Origin: Alkalibacillus haloalkaliphilus
GTDB lineage: Bacteria > Bacillota > Bacilli > Bacillales > Alkalibacillaceae
Assembly (NCBI RefSeq): GCF_007991275.1
Contig: NZ_BJYA01000016.1
Location: 1-40,540, forward strand
DNA: 40,540 bases
Direction of reading: 5' to 3'
The stretch's first letter is position 1; the number at the start of each line of letters is the position of its first letter. Below, piece by piece: positions 33,766 to 40,540 of the stretch. The position numbers and the translations under genes are program-made. Under the pieces are notes generated by a model. It saw nothing but the letters and a program-made list of their open reading frames with translations, ran no database searches and had not been told where the DNA came from.

Positions 33766-34665
33766 TCAGACGCTTTTAGTTTGAATAAACATCTCAACCT
33801 CTTCTTTCGATGGCATGCCAGACTGCGCACCTAACTTACTAACCGATAAAGCTCCAACTGCATTTCCGAATAAACAACCTTCAGCTAACGAATCACCTCG
33901 CGTTAATGCAACAGCCAACGCGCCATTAAATGAATCGCCAGCTCCTGTCGTGTCGACGACTTTCACAGAAAATCCAGGAACTAAGTGTGACTGACCATTT
34001 TCAAAATACTCGACACCTTTTGATCCGTGAGTGATTACGAATTTTTCACGATTTTGTTCATAAAATGTCTTCTTCTCTTCATCATCTAATAGCACCGCTA
34101 ACTCATGCTCATTCGGTGTTATATAATCGACTGAAGCCATAACTGAAATTGAGATCGGTTGAACAGGTGCAGGGTTTAAAATAACACGAACACCGTGCTT
34201 ATTCGCCAACTCTACCGCTTTTTCTACCGATTCAATTGGAATTTCGAACTGAAGTAAGATCGTCTCACTCGCTGCAATGACATGTTCATATTTCTCGACT
34301 AACTGTGGCGTAACAGCATGATTAGCACCAGGAACAACGATAATATGATTATCATTCTCGGCAATTGTAATCGACGCAACACCCGTTGGTTCGCCTGGAG
34401 CTTCTTCAATATAATTTGTATTGATCCCTTGAGTTTCAAAATGTTGGTTTAACGTTTTAGCAAAAGCATCATTTCCAACACAGCCAATTAAATTAACATT
34501 CGCACCAAGTTTACTTGAAGCAACGGCTTGATTAGCCCCTTTTCCACCTGGGATGGTTGAAAAAGATTTCCCTAAAATCGTCTCACCTTTATTCGGAAAT
34601 TGAGCTGCTTCAGTCACTAAATCCATATTAATACTTCCAATCACTGTTACTACTCCTGATGACAT
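33766..34665 (-). CDS. rbsK: Ribokinase
   Basis: A 299-residue PfkB-family sugar kinase. The signature IPGGKGANQAVASSKLG (about 40) and the catalytic DTTGAGDSFNGAL (about 245, aspartate base) are intact; NPAPVQP and TPNEHEL are ribokinase-type. It phosphorylates ribose to ribose 5-phosphate. No ribose ABC transporter is adjacent; instead the nucleoside hydrolase and an SSS symporter lie upstream on the same strand, so ribose released from nucleosides may be its substrate. GGAGGAG lies about 7 nt before the ATG. A 16-bp palindrome 50 bp upstream may be an operator. No strong terminator follows, only a weak hairpin near 33730-33752. Confidence 0.93.
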   Translation of the reverse strand: MSSGVVTVIGSINMDLVTEAAQFPNKGETILGKSFSTIPGGKGANQAVASSKLGANVNLIGCVGNDAFAKTLNQHFETQGINTNYIEEAPGEPTGVASITIAENDNHIIVVPGANHAVTPQLVEKYEHVIAASETILLQFEIPIESVEKAVELANKHGVRVILNPAPVQPISISVMASVDYITPNEHELAVLLDDEEKKTFYEQNREKFVITHGSKGVEYFENGQSHLVPGFSVKVVDTTGAGDSFNGALAVALTRGDSLAEGCLFGNAVGALSVSKLGAQSGMPSKEEVEMFIQTKSV

Positions 34666-34715
34666 AATGCTCCTCCTTAACTTACTTATATGACACTCAC
34701 CGACAATTATATGTA

Positions 34716-34731
34716 AATTTCCCGGGAAATT
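34716..34731. promoter_or_regulatory. Perfect 16-bp palindrome upstream of rbsK
   Basis: AATTTCCCGGGAAATT is a perfect palindrome between the DUF1028 terminator and the ribokinase start. It has the form of an operator for a dimeric regulator; which regulator is unknown. It differs from the CcpA cre consensus. Confidence 0.5.
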
Positions 34732-34751
34732 ACGTTACTTCATTTTACATA

Positions 34752-34790
34752 AAAAGCTATAAAGTGCCTACGCACAAGACATAGGCACTT
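34752..34790 (-). terminator. Intrinsic terminator after the DUF1028 gene
   Basis: AAGTGCCTA (34762-34770) pairs with TAGGCACTT (34782-34790); the minus strand continues TATAGCTTTTTATG. Confidence 0.75.
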
Positions 34791-34797
34791 CATTACT

Positions 34798-35676
34798 CTA
34801 TTGTTCCATTAAAATGAATTGGTATAACTTATAGTCTATTTTCCCTTGTTCTTGTTCTCTTTCTTCAAAGTTCTCCGAATGAATATAACTTCTTAATGCT
34901 TTATAAAACGTTTCATCGGTAACGTCTGTCGCATCGTGTAAATAGCCTAATTGTGTAAAGCGACGAACGAGCTTTTCACGTTTTTCTGCATCAATGTCCA
35001 TAATATCTTCCGCTTCCGGGCGAGTGAAGTACAATTGATGCAAACGATAAATTCGCTCGAGTTCATTAATTGGCGTTTCATGATCATCAACTCTTAAATC
35101 AACCATACGATCATTTAAGCCAGCATAACCGCCTTTTTCTTTAACGATAAATAGAGCGGCTGACTGCATACCACGTGAATCTCCACCAGCTTTTTGCCCT
35201 TCTTTTAAAGCATGGAGAAGTTTTTCAGCTAGCGGCTCACCAGGTTTCTCTTCAAAACCTTTTGCCATTGCGCTAGCCGTCTCTTCACTTACAAGGATAT
35301 TACCTTGTGCGGCATAGTTTTCTCCTGTTTTGCCGCCAGCCCAGTCGTAACAACCATCACCTGTAAACGTTGCAACGCCACCATTAGCATCAACGATTCC
35401 AGCTTGACGCATCGCTTTGTCTGGATCTTTTTCGACTAAAATATCCATAGCTTCTTGTGCAGACTTACCTTCTTTCAACAATTGTAAACCTTCAGGACCA
35501 TATGTCGTATTGGCCATCGACTGTGTCGCAACCGCTCCTACACCTGCTTCAGCCCATGGAACAACAGCACCAACACCTAAAAACTTTGACTGTACAGCAA
35601 TACCAAGCTCTCCTGTTTCAGGATCTCGACCGACAATTGAAAATGTTGCGACTAAATCGTTAGGAATTTTACTCAT
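34798..35676 (-). CDS. DUF1028 family protein (putative Ntn-hydrolase)
   Basis: A 292-residue protein. The family core (about 5-220) starts LVATFSIVGRDPETGELGIAVQSKF and contains GVGAVATQSMANTTYGPEG, TFTGDGCYDWAGG and YAAQGNILVSEE, which are DUF1028 landmarks; the C-terminal 60 residues are family-variable. DUF1028 has an Ntn-hydrolase-like fold and no established reaction. It starts at an ATG with GGAGG 7 nt upstream, 12 nt after the SSS symporter gene, and ends the DUF997-SSS-DUF1028 unit, so it may act on whatever that symporter imports. Confidence 0.87.
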   Translation of the reverse strand: MSKIPNDLVATFSIVGRDPETGELGIAVQSKFLGVGAVVPWAEAGVGAVATQSMANTTYGPEGLQLLKEGKSAQEAMDILVEKDPDKAMRQAGIVDANGGVATFTGDGCYDWAGGKTGENYAAQGNILVSEETASAMAKGFEEKPGEPLAEKLLHALKEGQKAGGDSRGMQSAALFIVKEKGGYAGLNDRMVDLRVDDHETPINELERIYRLHQLYFTRPEAEDIMDIDAEKREKLVRRFTQLGYLHDATDVTDETFYKALRSYIHSENFEEREQEQGKIDYKLYQFILMEQ

Positions 35677-35688
35677 TATAAATCCTCC

Positions 35689-37131
35689 TTAAAATTGGTA
35701 AGGCTCTTTTTTAAATATTAGACTAAACGCAATAAATGCGATTAATGATAAAAATACTGGGATCGTGACAGCATGGACGCCAAATAAATTACCGTAAGTC
35801 TCATTGTACTGATAGATTGCAATATACGAACCAATCCCGACAACCATAGAGGCAATCGCACCGTGTTTATTAGCATACTTCCAATAAAGTCCGAGTACAA
35901 CCGGCCATATAAATGCCGCTTCTAAACCACCAAATGCAAATAAATTTAAATAGATTAATAGTTCAGGTGGATTAATCGATAGTAAAAATACTATAACACC
36001 TAAAATAGCGGTAAATCCAATACTTACCTTTTTCACATGAGCACGGTTAGCATCAGGCTTGAAATAATTAATATAAACATCCTTCACAACCGATGAACTG
36101 ACGAGTAATAATAACGAGTCAACCGTCGACATCATCGCTGCAAGTGGCGCTGCTAACACAATACCTGCTACCCATGGCGGTAACGTCTCCATCGCAATGA
36201 GTGGAATGACTTGGTCAGCCACTTCAATCCCTGGTAAAACAGGTCTTGCGAACACCCCAATTAAGTGCATATTTAACATAATAAAACCGACAACAATAGT
36301 CCCGATCATTAGCGCGCGGTGCATCGAACGTGAATCACGATAAGACATTGCGCGCACTGCTACTTGCGGCAGACCGACAACCCCAACACCGACTAAAATC
36401 CAAAACGACGTGACATAAGCTGCCGTCAACTGGCCATCATGACCAAATGGTGTTACTAAGTTCGGATTTTCAGTCATTAAATCAGTCATAATTTGATCGA
36501 TTCCACCGCCTGCAATGACGACACCAATTAATAAAACAAGTGTTCCGACAAACATAATGATCCCTTGCGTTGCATCGGTCACAGCTACAGCACGAAAGCC
36601 ACCAATAATGACGTAAATTAAGACGGCAACCGCAAATAAAAATAAAGCCCCTAAATACGACAAGCCTGTCACCGTTTGAATTAAGTAAGCTCCACCGATC
36701 CATTGTGCAGCCATCGCCGCAAATAGGAAAATGACGATACTAAATGCTGAAATTAAAACGACTGATTTACTTTGGTAACGTTCTTTTAAAAAGTCGATCA
36801 ATGTGACAGCTTTGAACCTTCTCGTGACGATCGCGAACTTTTTACCTAACACAAGTAAGACGAAATAACCTGTCGCCACTTGTGTCATCGCAAGTAACAC
36901 CCAGCCTAATCCGATCGTATAAGCAGCACCTGGTCCACCTAGAAAACTGGATGCACTGCCATAAGTCGCAGCCATTGTCATCGCCAAGACAAGTCCACCG
37001 AGCTCACGACTTCCTAAAAAGTAGTCACTTAAAAACGAAGTCGACTGCTTCAGTTTTCGGTTCGACCAAATACCGATTAAAAATATAACAAACAATAAGG
37101 CTAAGAGAGGAACTAACACTTCCCAATTCAA
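35689..37131 (-). CDS. Sodium:solute symporter, PanF/YhjB type
   Basis: A 480-residue SSS carrier with about thirteen helices. It shows SDYFLGSRELGGLVLAMT, ATYGSASSFLGGPGAAYTIG and GFRAVAVTDATQGIIMFVG, typical of the pantothenate-symporter branch. The start is TTG 37131, which overlaps the stop codon of the small YhdT-like gene (TTGA); GGGGAG lies 9 nt upstream. Relatives paired with a DUF997 protein include E. coli PanF-YhdT and B. subtilis YhjB-YhjC. Here the following genes are DUF1028 and ribokinase and the preceding one a nucleoside hydrolase, so a nucleoside, base or sugar is a possible substrate instead of pantothenate. Confidence 0.9.
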   Translation of the reverse strand: MNWEVLVPLLALLFVIFLIGIWSNRKLKQSTSFLSDYFLGSRELGGLVLAMTMAATYGSASSFLGGPGAAYTIGLGWVLLAMTQVATGYFVLLVLGKKFAIVTRRFKAVTLIDFLKERYQSKSVVLISAFSIVIFLFAAMAAQWIGGAYLIQTVTGLSYLGALFLFAVAVLIYVIIGGFRAVAVTDATQGIIMFVGTLVLLIGVVIAGGGIDQIMTDLMTENPNLVTPFGHDGQLTAAYVTSFWILVGVGVVGLPQVAVRAMSYRDSRSMHRALMIGTIVVGFIMLNMHLIGVFARPVLPGIEVADQVIPLIAMETLPPWVAGIVLAAPLAAMMSTVDSLLLLVSSSVVKDVYINYFKPDANRAHVKKVSIGFTAILGVIVFLLSINPPELLIYLNLFAFGGLEAAFIWPVVLGLYWKYANKHGAIASMVVGIGSYIAIYQYNETYGNLFGVHAVTIPVFLSLIAFIAFSLIFKKEPYQF

Positions 37132-37421
37132 CGCTCGTCACTCCCCTCTTCGTCAAATGGCACTTCTTTTAATACAAATTTCACGACTAAATAGACGAGA
37201 AATACCATGACAATAAAGCCCATTATACAGCTCCAAAAGAACCATGCTGGAAAACCAAATATATATGTATAATCTTCAGGTGGTTTAGACCCTAATGTGT
37301 AGGCGAATCCATACCACCAAATGATGTTAAAAACCGCTAACGCACAACCAATTAACGCTTCTCGGTGCGCAATCCGAAAACGCCAATCTGTTCGCTTTTC
37401 CCCCTTCGGCAACTTCAACAT
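37128..37421 (-). CDS. YhdT/YhjC-like DUF997 small membrane protein
   Basis: A 97-residue protein with two membrane helices (about 25-45 and 60-85). The N-terminal REALIGCALAVFNIIWWYGFAY and FPAWFFWSCIMGFIVM match the DUF997 family, which is nearly always encoded next to a PanF-like SSS symporter and is thought to be its accessory subunit. It overlaps that symporter by 4 nt, so the two are translationally coupled. The GATG start follows a GGGG site. The upstream 143-bp gap contains the nucleoside hydrolase terminator and presumably this unit's promoter. Confidence 0.88.
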   Translation of the reverse strand: MLKLPKGEKRTDWRFRIAHREALIGCALAVFNIIWWYGFAYTLGSKPPEDYTYIFGFPAWFFWSCIMGFIVMVFLVYLVVKFVLKEVPFDEEGSDER

Positions 37422-37535
37422 CCCCTTTCAGCATACTAAAGTGTTGAATACTTCCATTGTAAAGCAAGGTGAAGTAAAAATCATTGGGGTTTTTTAAAAT
37501 TAGTTCGCCCCACCTTCAGCAGTTACTTAACATTT

Positions 37536-37563
37536 AAAAAGCGAGCCGTAATTGGCCCGCTTT
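37536..37563 (-). terminator. Intrinsic terminator of the nucleoside hydrolase gene
   Basis: AAAGCGAGCC (37538-37547) pairs with GGCCCGCTTT (37554-37563) with one mismatch; the minus strand continues with T residues. Confidence 0.85.
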
Positions 37564-37564
37564 A

Positions 37565-38503
37565 TTACTTACTATATGTCGCTAATGCGTCTGATAGTAG
37601 ACCCCAGAATTTTTCTTGGTTTAAGTCTCGTGCAAATTTTACATTTGGCTCGCGACCTGTTACAGCAAGTAAGTCCACACACGTCATACCATAAGCAAAC
37701 TCACCTTTCGTTTCAATATCGACACGTACATCAACCGTATCAAAGATCGATGGGTCAATTAAGTACGCAACTGTACAAGCATCATGTATTGGCGCTCCGT
37801 CGAATCCGAACACTTCTTTATACGTCTTTTTAAAGAAACGAAGTAAATCAACAACGAATTCAGATACAGGGTTATCAATTGCGGCAAAACGATCAATCGT
37901 CTCATCAGTCGCTTGCGCTTCATGTGTCACATCTAAACCAAACATCGCAATTGGAACACCACTTTCGTAAACGACTTTCGCCGCTTCAGCATCAACCCAA
38001 ATATTAAACTCAGCAGCTGGCGTCCAATTACCAAACGTTCCGCCACCCATTAGTACGATTTCTTGAATTTTCGGAACGATCTTCGGCTCTTTTACCATCG
38101 CCATCGCAATATTCGTTAAAGGTCCAGTTGGCACTAATGTTAGATCATCATCTGACGCCATCACTTTTTCAATAATTAAATCAACAGCGTGTTGTTCTAC
38201 GACAGGCGTATCCGGTACATCAGGTAAATTAGGTCCGTCTAACCCAGAATCACCGTGAATCGATTCAGCAATTTGTGTTTCCCGAACCATCGGGCGATTT
38301 GAACCTTGTGCAACCGGTACATCTAAACCGATAATGTCACAAACACGTCTTGCATTTAAAGTCGTTTTATCAACTTCTACATTACCTGCCACCGTCGTGA
38401 CAGCTTCTATTTTTATTTTGTCATTCGCATGCGCTAATATCATCGAAATCGCATCATCATGACCAGGATCACAATCTAAAATGACTCTACGTTGTTCTAC
38501 CAT
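37565..38503 (-). CDS. Inosine-uridine-preferring nucleoside hydrolase
   Basis: A 312-residue Ca2+-dependent nucleoside hydrolase that splits ribonucleosides into base and ribose. The N-terminal metal site is VILDCDPGHDDAISM; NARRVCDIIG, LVPTGPLTNIAMA and EIVLMGGG follow, with EFNIWVDAEAA (about 165) and the final metal ligand in GAPIHDACTVAYL (about 235). It starts at an ATG with TAGGAGG 5 nt upstream. A near-perfect cre site lies 48-63 bp upstream, which predicts carbon catabolite repression. Ribose produced would feed the ribokinase encoded 3 kb downstream on the same strand. Confidence 0.93.
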   Translation of the reverse strand: MVEQRRVILDCDPGHDDAISMILAHANDKIKIEAVTTVAGNVEVDKTTLNARRVCDIIGLDVPVAQGSNRPMVRETQIAESIHGDSGLDGPNLPDVPDTPVVEQHAVDLIIEKVMASDDDLTLVPTGPLTNIAMAMVKEPKIVPKIQEIVLMGGGTFGNWTPAAEFNIWVDAEAAKVVYESGVPIAMFGLDVTHEAQATDETIDRFAAIDNPVSEFVVDLLRFFKKTYKEVFGFDGAPIHDACTVAYLIDPSIFDTVDVRVDIETKGEFAYGMTCVDLLAVTGREPNVKFARDLNQEKFWGLLSDALATYSK

Positions 38504-38550
38504 ATTATGCCTCCTATACCTCTCAAATGTTGCTACAATGCTTAGTCTAA

Positions 38551-38566
38551 TAGAAAACGCTTACAA
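38551..38566. promoter_or_regulatory. Probable CcpA cre site upstream of the nucleoside hydrolase
   Basis: On the minus strand TTGTAAGCGTTTTCTA matches the cre consensus WTGNAARCGNWWWCAW at 15 of 16 positions. Its position in the divergent region upstream of the hydrolase fits catabolite repression. Confidence 0.65.
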
Positions 38567-38648
38567 AAGATAGACATTTGACTTGAAATTTCGACAAGGA
38601 ATTTAGTGGTATTTCTAGAAATAGAACAAGAGAAAGGGGAGTATGTCC

Positions 38649-38855
38649 ATGGAACAAAAAGGTTGCATTAAATGCGGCAGTCGCGATGCCGATCAAAAAG
38701 AAGTCGCCATGACAGGAACAGGTTTTTCAAAAATGTTCGACGTTCAACACAATAAGTTCATCGTCGTTTTCTGTAATAATTGTGGCTACTCTGAGTTTTA
38801 TAATTCAAATACTTCAACAGCTAGTAACGTGTTTGACTTCTTTTTCGGTGGATAG
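38649..38855 (+). CDS. Small zinc-ribbon protein (DUF2082)
   Basis: A 68-residue protein with two CxxC pairs: CIKCG near the N-terminus and CNNCGY in the middle. The intervening MTGTGFSKMFDVQHNKFIVV matches the DUF2082 predicted nucleic-acid-binding zinc ribbons. The C-terminus FDFFFGG is hydrophobic. Of two possible starts, ATG 38649 is favoured because GGGGAG is 7 nt upstream; ATG 38643 is only about 1 nt from it and would add two residues. The role is unknown. It is monocistronic with its own terminator. Confidence 0.85.
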   Translation: MEQKGCIKCGSRDADQKEVAMTGTGFSKMFDVQHNKFIVVFCNNCGYSEFYNSNTSTASNVFDFFFGG

Positions 38856-38863
38856 CAACATTT

Positions 38864-38897
38864 AAGCCAGTTCAATTCATTAATGAGCTGGCTTTTC
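38864..38897 (+). terminator. Intrinsic terminator of the zinc-ribbon gene
   Basis: AAGCCAGTTCA (38864-38874) pairs with TGAGCTGGCTT (38884-38894), one G-T pair, followed by TTCT. Confidence 0.82.
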
Positions 38898-38942
38898 TAT
38901 GCTAAAATATAGACAATCTCATCATTAGGAAGGAGCTACATT

Positions 38943-40301
38943 TTGAAACCGATCATCATTAGACCAATTGCGACGCTTTTAATGGGGACGACTTATTTAA
39001 TCTCACAATTTGTCGACCGTGACATACTTCCGATCTTAGTGAGCTTATTTGCACTTATGACGATTATTTCTTTTATCCCTTATTTGAAAAAAGTACCGAT
39101 GATTTTAATTAGCTCACTACTCGGTTTATCTTTTATATTTTTTATTCAAGGTGAAGGTCTATGGGGAATGTTTCTCGGACTAAATACGAACGTGTCAGTT
39201 TTAGCAATTTTTATTTTCGTCCCGCTAATATCAATCCCAATTTATCAAGGAAATTACTTACTCTATTTAGAAACGGTGTTTAACTATTACATTAAAACGA
39301 CTAAGCAACTTTATATTTACGTTAAGTCAGCTTTAATGGGTGTTGGCTCGGTTATGAATTTAGGGACTGTTCCGATCTTGTTCCAACTGACCGACACTGA
39401 ATCGTACAAGCCATATCGAATGTTAAGAACGCGCGCTTTAGGGCGTGGTTTTGCGATGGCTTTCATGTGGTCGCCATACTTCATTTCTGTTGCTTTAATC
39501 ATTTCTTACTTTGACGTTGAATGGATTCAACTTTTCCCATTAGGCATTGTGATGGCAGTGATTGGTATTGTGTTAGGCAGTTTTTTTGAATCGAAACATG
39601 ATGCTGTTATTTCGACCGGCGAGGAAATGGAGTCGAACGTCTCAATCGATCAAGCGAAGAAAAAGTTACTCGAATTACTCGTCATCATTATCGTGATGAC
39701 AGCTGCAATAATGGTCATCGAATACTTTGTTGACCTATCTGTTTTAACGATTATTCCACTCATTGCGATTGTTCTGTCGATTGGCTGGGGACTTGTTTAC
39801 CAGTCACCAAAAGAACTTGGACGAAGCTTTTTCAACTTCACACAAGAACGACTGCCAGCTATGGGCAATGAACTGTCGTTATTTATCGCAGCAGGTGCTT
39901 TCGGTGCAGCTATTTTAAGCGCCGGTGCAAGTGATTGGATCATTTATTTTATCGACGTATTCGGCATTTCACATATACTCGTTTTAATACCTGTCTTATT
40001 AATCGTCGTTAACCTGCTATCATTCGTTGGCGTTCACCCGATCATTACGATGACTGCTCTAGCGATTACACTGAGCTCATCACCGATTTTTATCGATGAT
40101 CACTTTTTATTAAGCTTCGGCTTACTATCAGCTTGGATGGTATCCGTGATCTCATCACCATTTTCAGGACTGAACTTGCTCATGTCCGGCTTAGCGCAAA
40201 GTAATCCAATCGCAATCGGCCCGAAAAGCAACTTGCCATTCGCACTGACATTGTGGGGAATTGCTTATGTGATTATGGTTGGGTTGTATTTTGTGATATG
40301 A
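38943..40301 (+). CDS. Polytopic membrane carrier, ion-transporter-like, substrate unknown
   Basis: A 452-residue protein with about eleven or twelve membrane helices. A cytoplasmic loop around residues 215-240 (ESKHDAVISTGEEMESNVS) divides it into two halves. Features resembling ion-transporter-superfamily carriers (DctM, ArsB or DASS types) are ALMGVGSVMNLGTVPILF in the first half and GVHPIITMTALAITLSSSP plus SPFSGLNLLMSGLAQSNP in the second, which look like paired re-entrant loops. I cannot name a family with certainty. The start is TTG 38943 with AGGAAGGAG upstream. A repeat array begins about 10 nt after its stop codon; no terminator lies between. Confidence 0.75.
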   Translation: MKPIIIRPIATLLMGTTYLISQFVDRDILPILVSLFALMTIISFIPYLKKVPMILISSLLGLSFIFFIQGEGLWGMFLGLNTNVSVLAIFIFVPLISIPIYQGNYLLYLETVFNYYIKTTKQLYIYVKSALMGVGSVMNLGTVPILFQLTDTESYKPYRMLRTRALGRGFAMAFMWSPYFISVALIISYFDVEWIQLFPLGIVMAVIGIVLGSFFESKHDAVISTGEEMESNVSIDQAKKKLLELLVIIIVMTAAIMVIEYFVDLSVLTIIPLIAIVLSIGWGLVYQSPKELGRSFFNFTQERLPAMGNELSLFIAAGAFGAAILSAGASDWIIYFIDVFGISHILVLIPVLLIVVNLLSFVGVHPIITMTALAITLSSSPIFIDDHFLLSFGLLSAWMVSVISSPFSGLNLLMSGLAQSNPIAIGPKSNLPFALTLWGIAYVIMVGLYFVI

Positions 40302-40310
40302 GGGTGGGCG

Positions 40311-40540
40311 TGTGAGTGCTGATAAATTGTGCCGAACGCTGATAAACTTTGTGTGAGTGCTGATAAATTGGGCTGAGTGCTGATAAAGCTTGCGTGAGCG
40401 CCGATAAATTGAGCTGAACGCTGATAAAGCTTGCGTGAGCGCCGATAAATTGGGCCGAATGCTGATAAAGATTGCGTGAGCACTGAAAATTTTTGCTGGG
40501 CGCTGATAAAGTTTAGCGCCAAATAATTTTTGTGAGCGCC
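40311..40540 (+). repeat. GAGYGCYGATAAA array with hybrid units, runs off window
   Basis: Ten cores have their G at 40316, 40336, 40357, 40377, 40398, 40418, 40439, 40459, 40480 and 40500, strictly alternating 20 and 21 bp. Two further units at 40516 and 40536 have changed to GCGCCAAATAA, the minus-strand word of the degV array. GAGCGCCGATAAA units (40398, 40439) are intermediates between the two words. The array follows a plus-strand gene and continues past the window edge. Confidence 0.92.

Overview
The window looks like chromosomal DNA of a low-GC, moderately halophilic or alkaliphilic member of the Bacillaceae. The order tagV-yvyE-(divergent)-degS-degU-degV is the Bacillus subtilis arrangement. 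The gltC-gltAB divergon, the ytrAB-type ABC operon and the yfmS-yfmT pair are also Bacillus-like. Several probably Na+-coupled carriers (two SSS symporters) and acidic surface-type proteins suggest a salty habitat. The species cannot be named from sequence alone. No phage, IS element, tRNA, rRNA or CRISPR array was seen.

Layout. 1-5.0 kb: the DegS/DegU two-component system with DegV, and divergently YvyE and an LCP cell-wall ligase. 5.0-9.8 kb: an APC amino-acid permease, an anchored acidic protein of unknown function, a c-di-GMP-I (GEMM-I) riboswitch in front of a 46-residue SinI-domain anti-repressor gene that is easy to miss, an IDEAL-domain protein and an AI-2E-family membrane protein. 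9.8-15.5 kb: an amidohydrolase/SSS symporter operon and a GntR-ABC operon with a perfect YtrA-type operator. 15.5-25.0 kb: an M20 peptidase, a NERD/zinc-ribbon protein, proC, and glutamate synthase with its activator gltC. 26-33 kb: a FAH-family enzyme, an AEC transporter, a nitrilase-family amidase, a hydrolase/DUF3237 pair, a flavin reductase and an aldehyde dehydrogenase. 32.7-38.5 kb: a soluble chemoreceptor (YfmS type) behind a second c-di-GMP-I riboswitch, then a nucleoside/ribose utilisation region (ribokinase, DUF1028, SSS symporter plus its YhdT-like partner, nucleoside hydrolase with a cre site). 38.6-40.3 kb: a small zinc-ribbon protein and a polytopic carrier.

Two themes stand out. 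First, lifestyle control: DegS-DegU, a SinI-type anti-repressor and a cytoplasmic chemoreceptor lie in one window, and the last two each sit behind a c-di-GMP aptamer. This suggests direct second-messenger input into biofilm/motility choice through RNA. Second, six intergenic arrays of short direct repeats (at about 0.1, 9.7, 16.8, 27.9, 28.9 and 40.4 kb) use different core words but the same 20-21 bp period, often alternating strictly 20/21 as a 41-bp dimer. Five of the six follow the 3' end of a gene and point in its direction. They are not genes, CRISPRs or terminators, and I know of no name for them.

Most genes are followed by a clear intrinsic terminator, so transcription units can be read with fair confidence. 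Start codons were reassigned where a Shine-Dalgarno sequence pointed to an internal start, often TTG or GTG.
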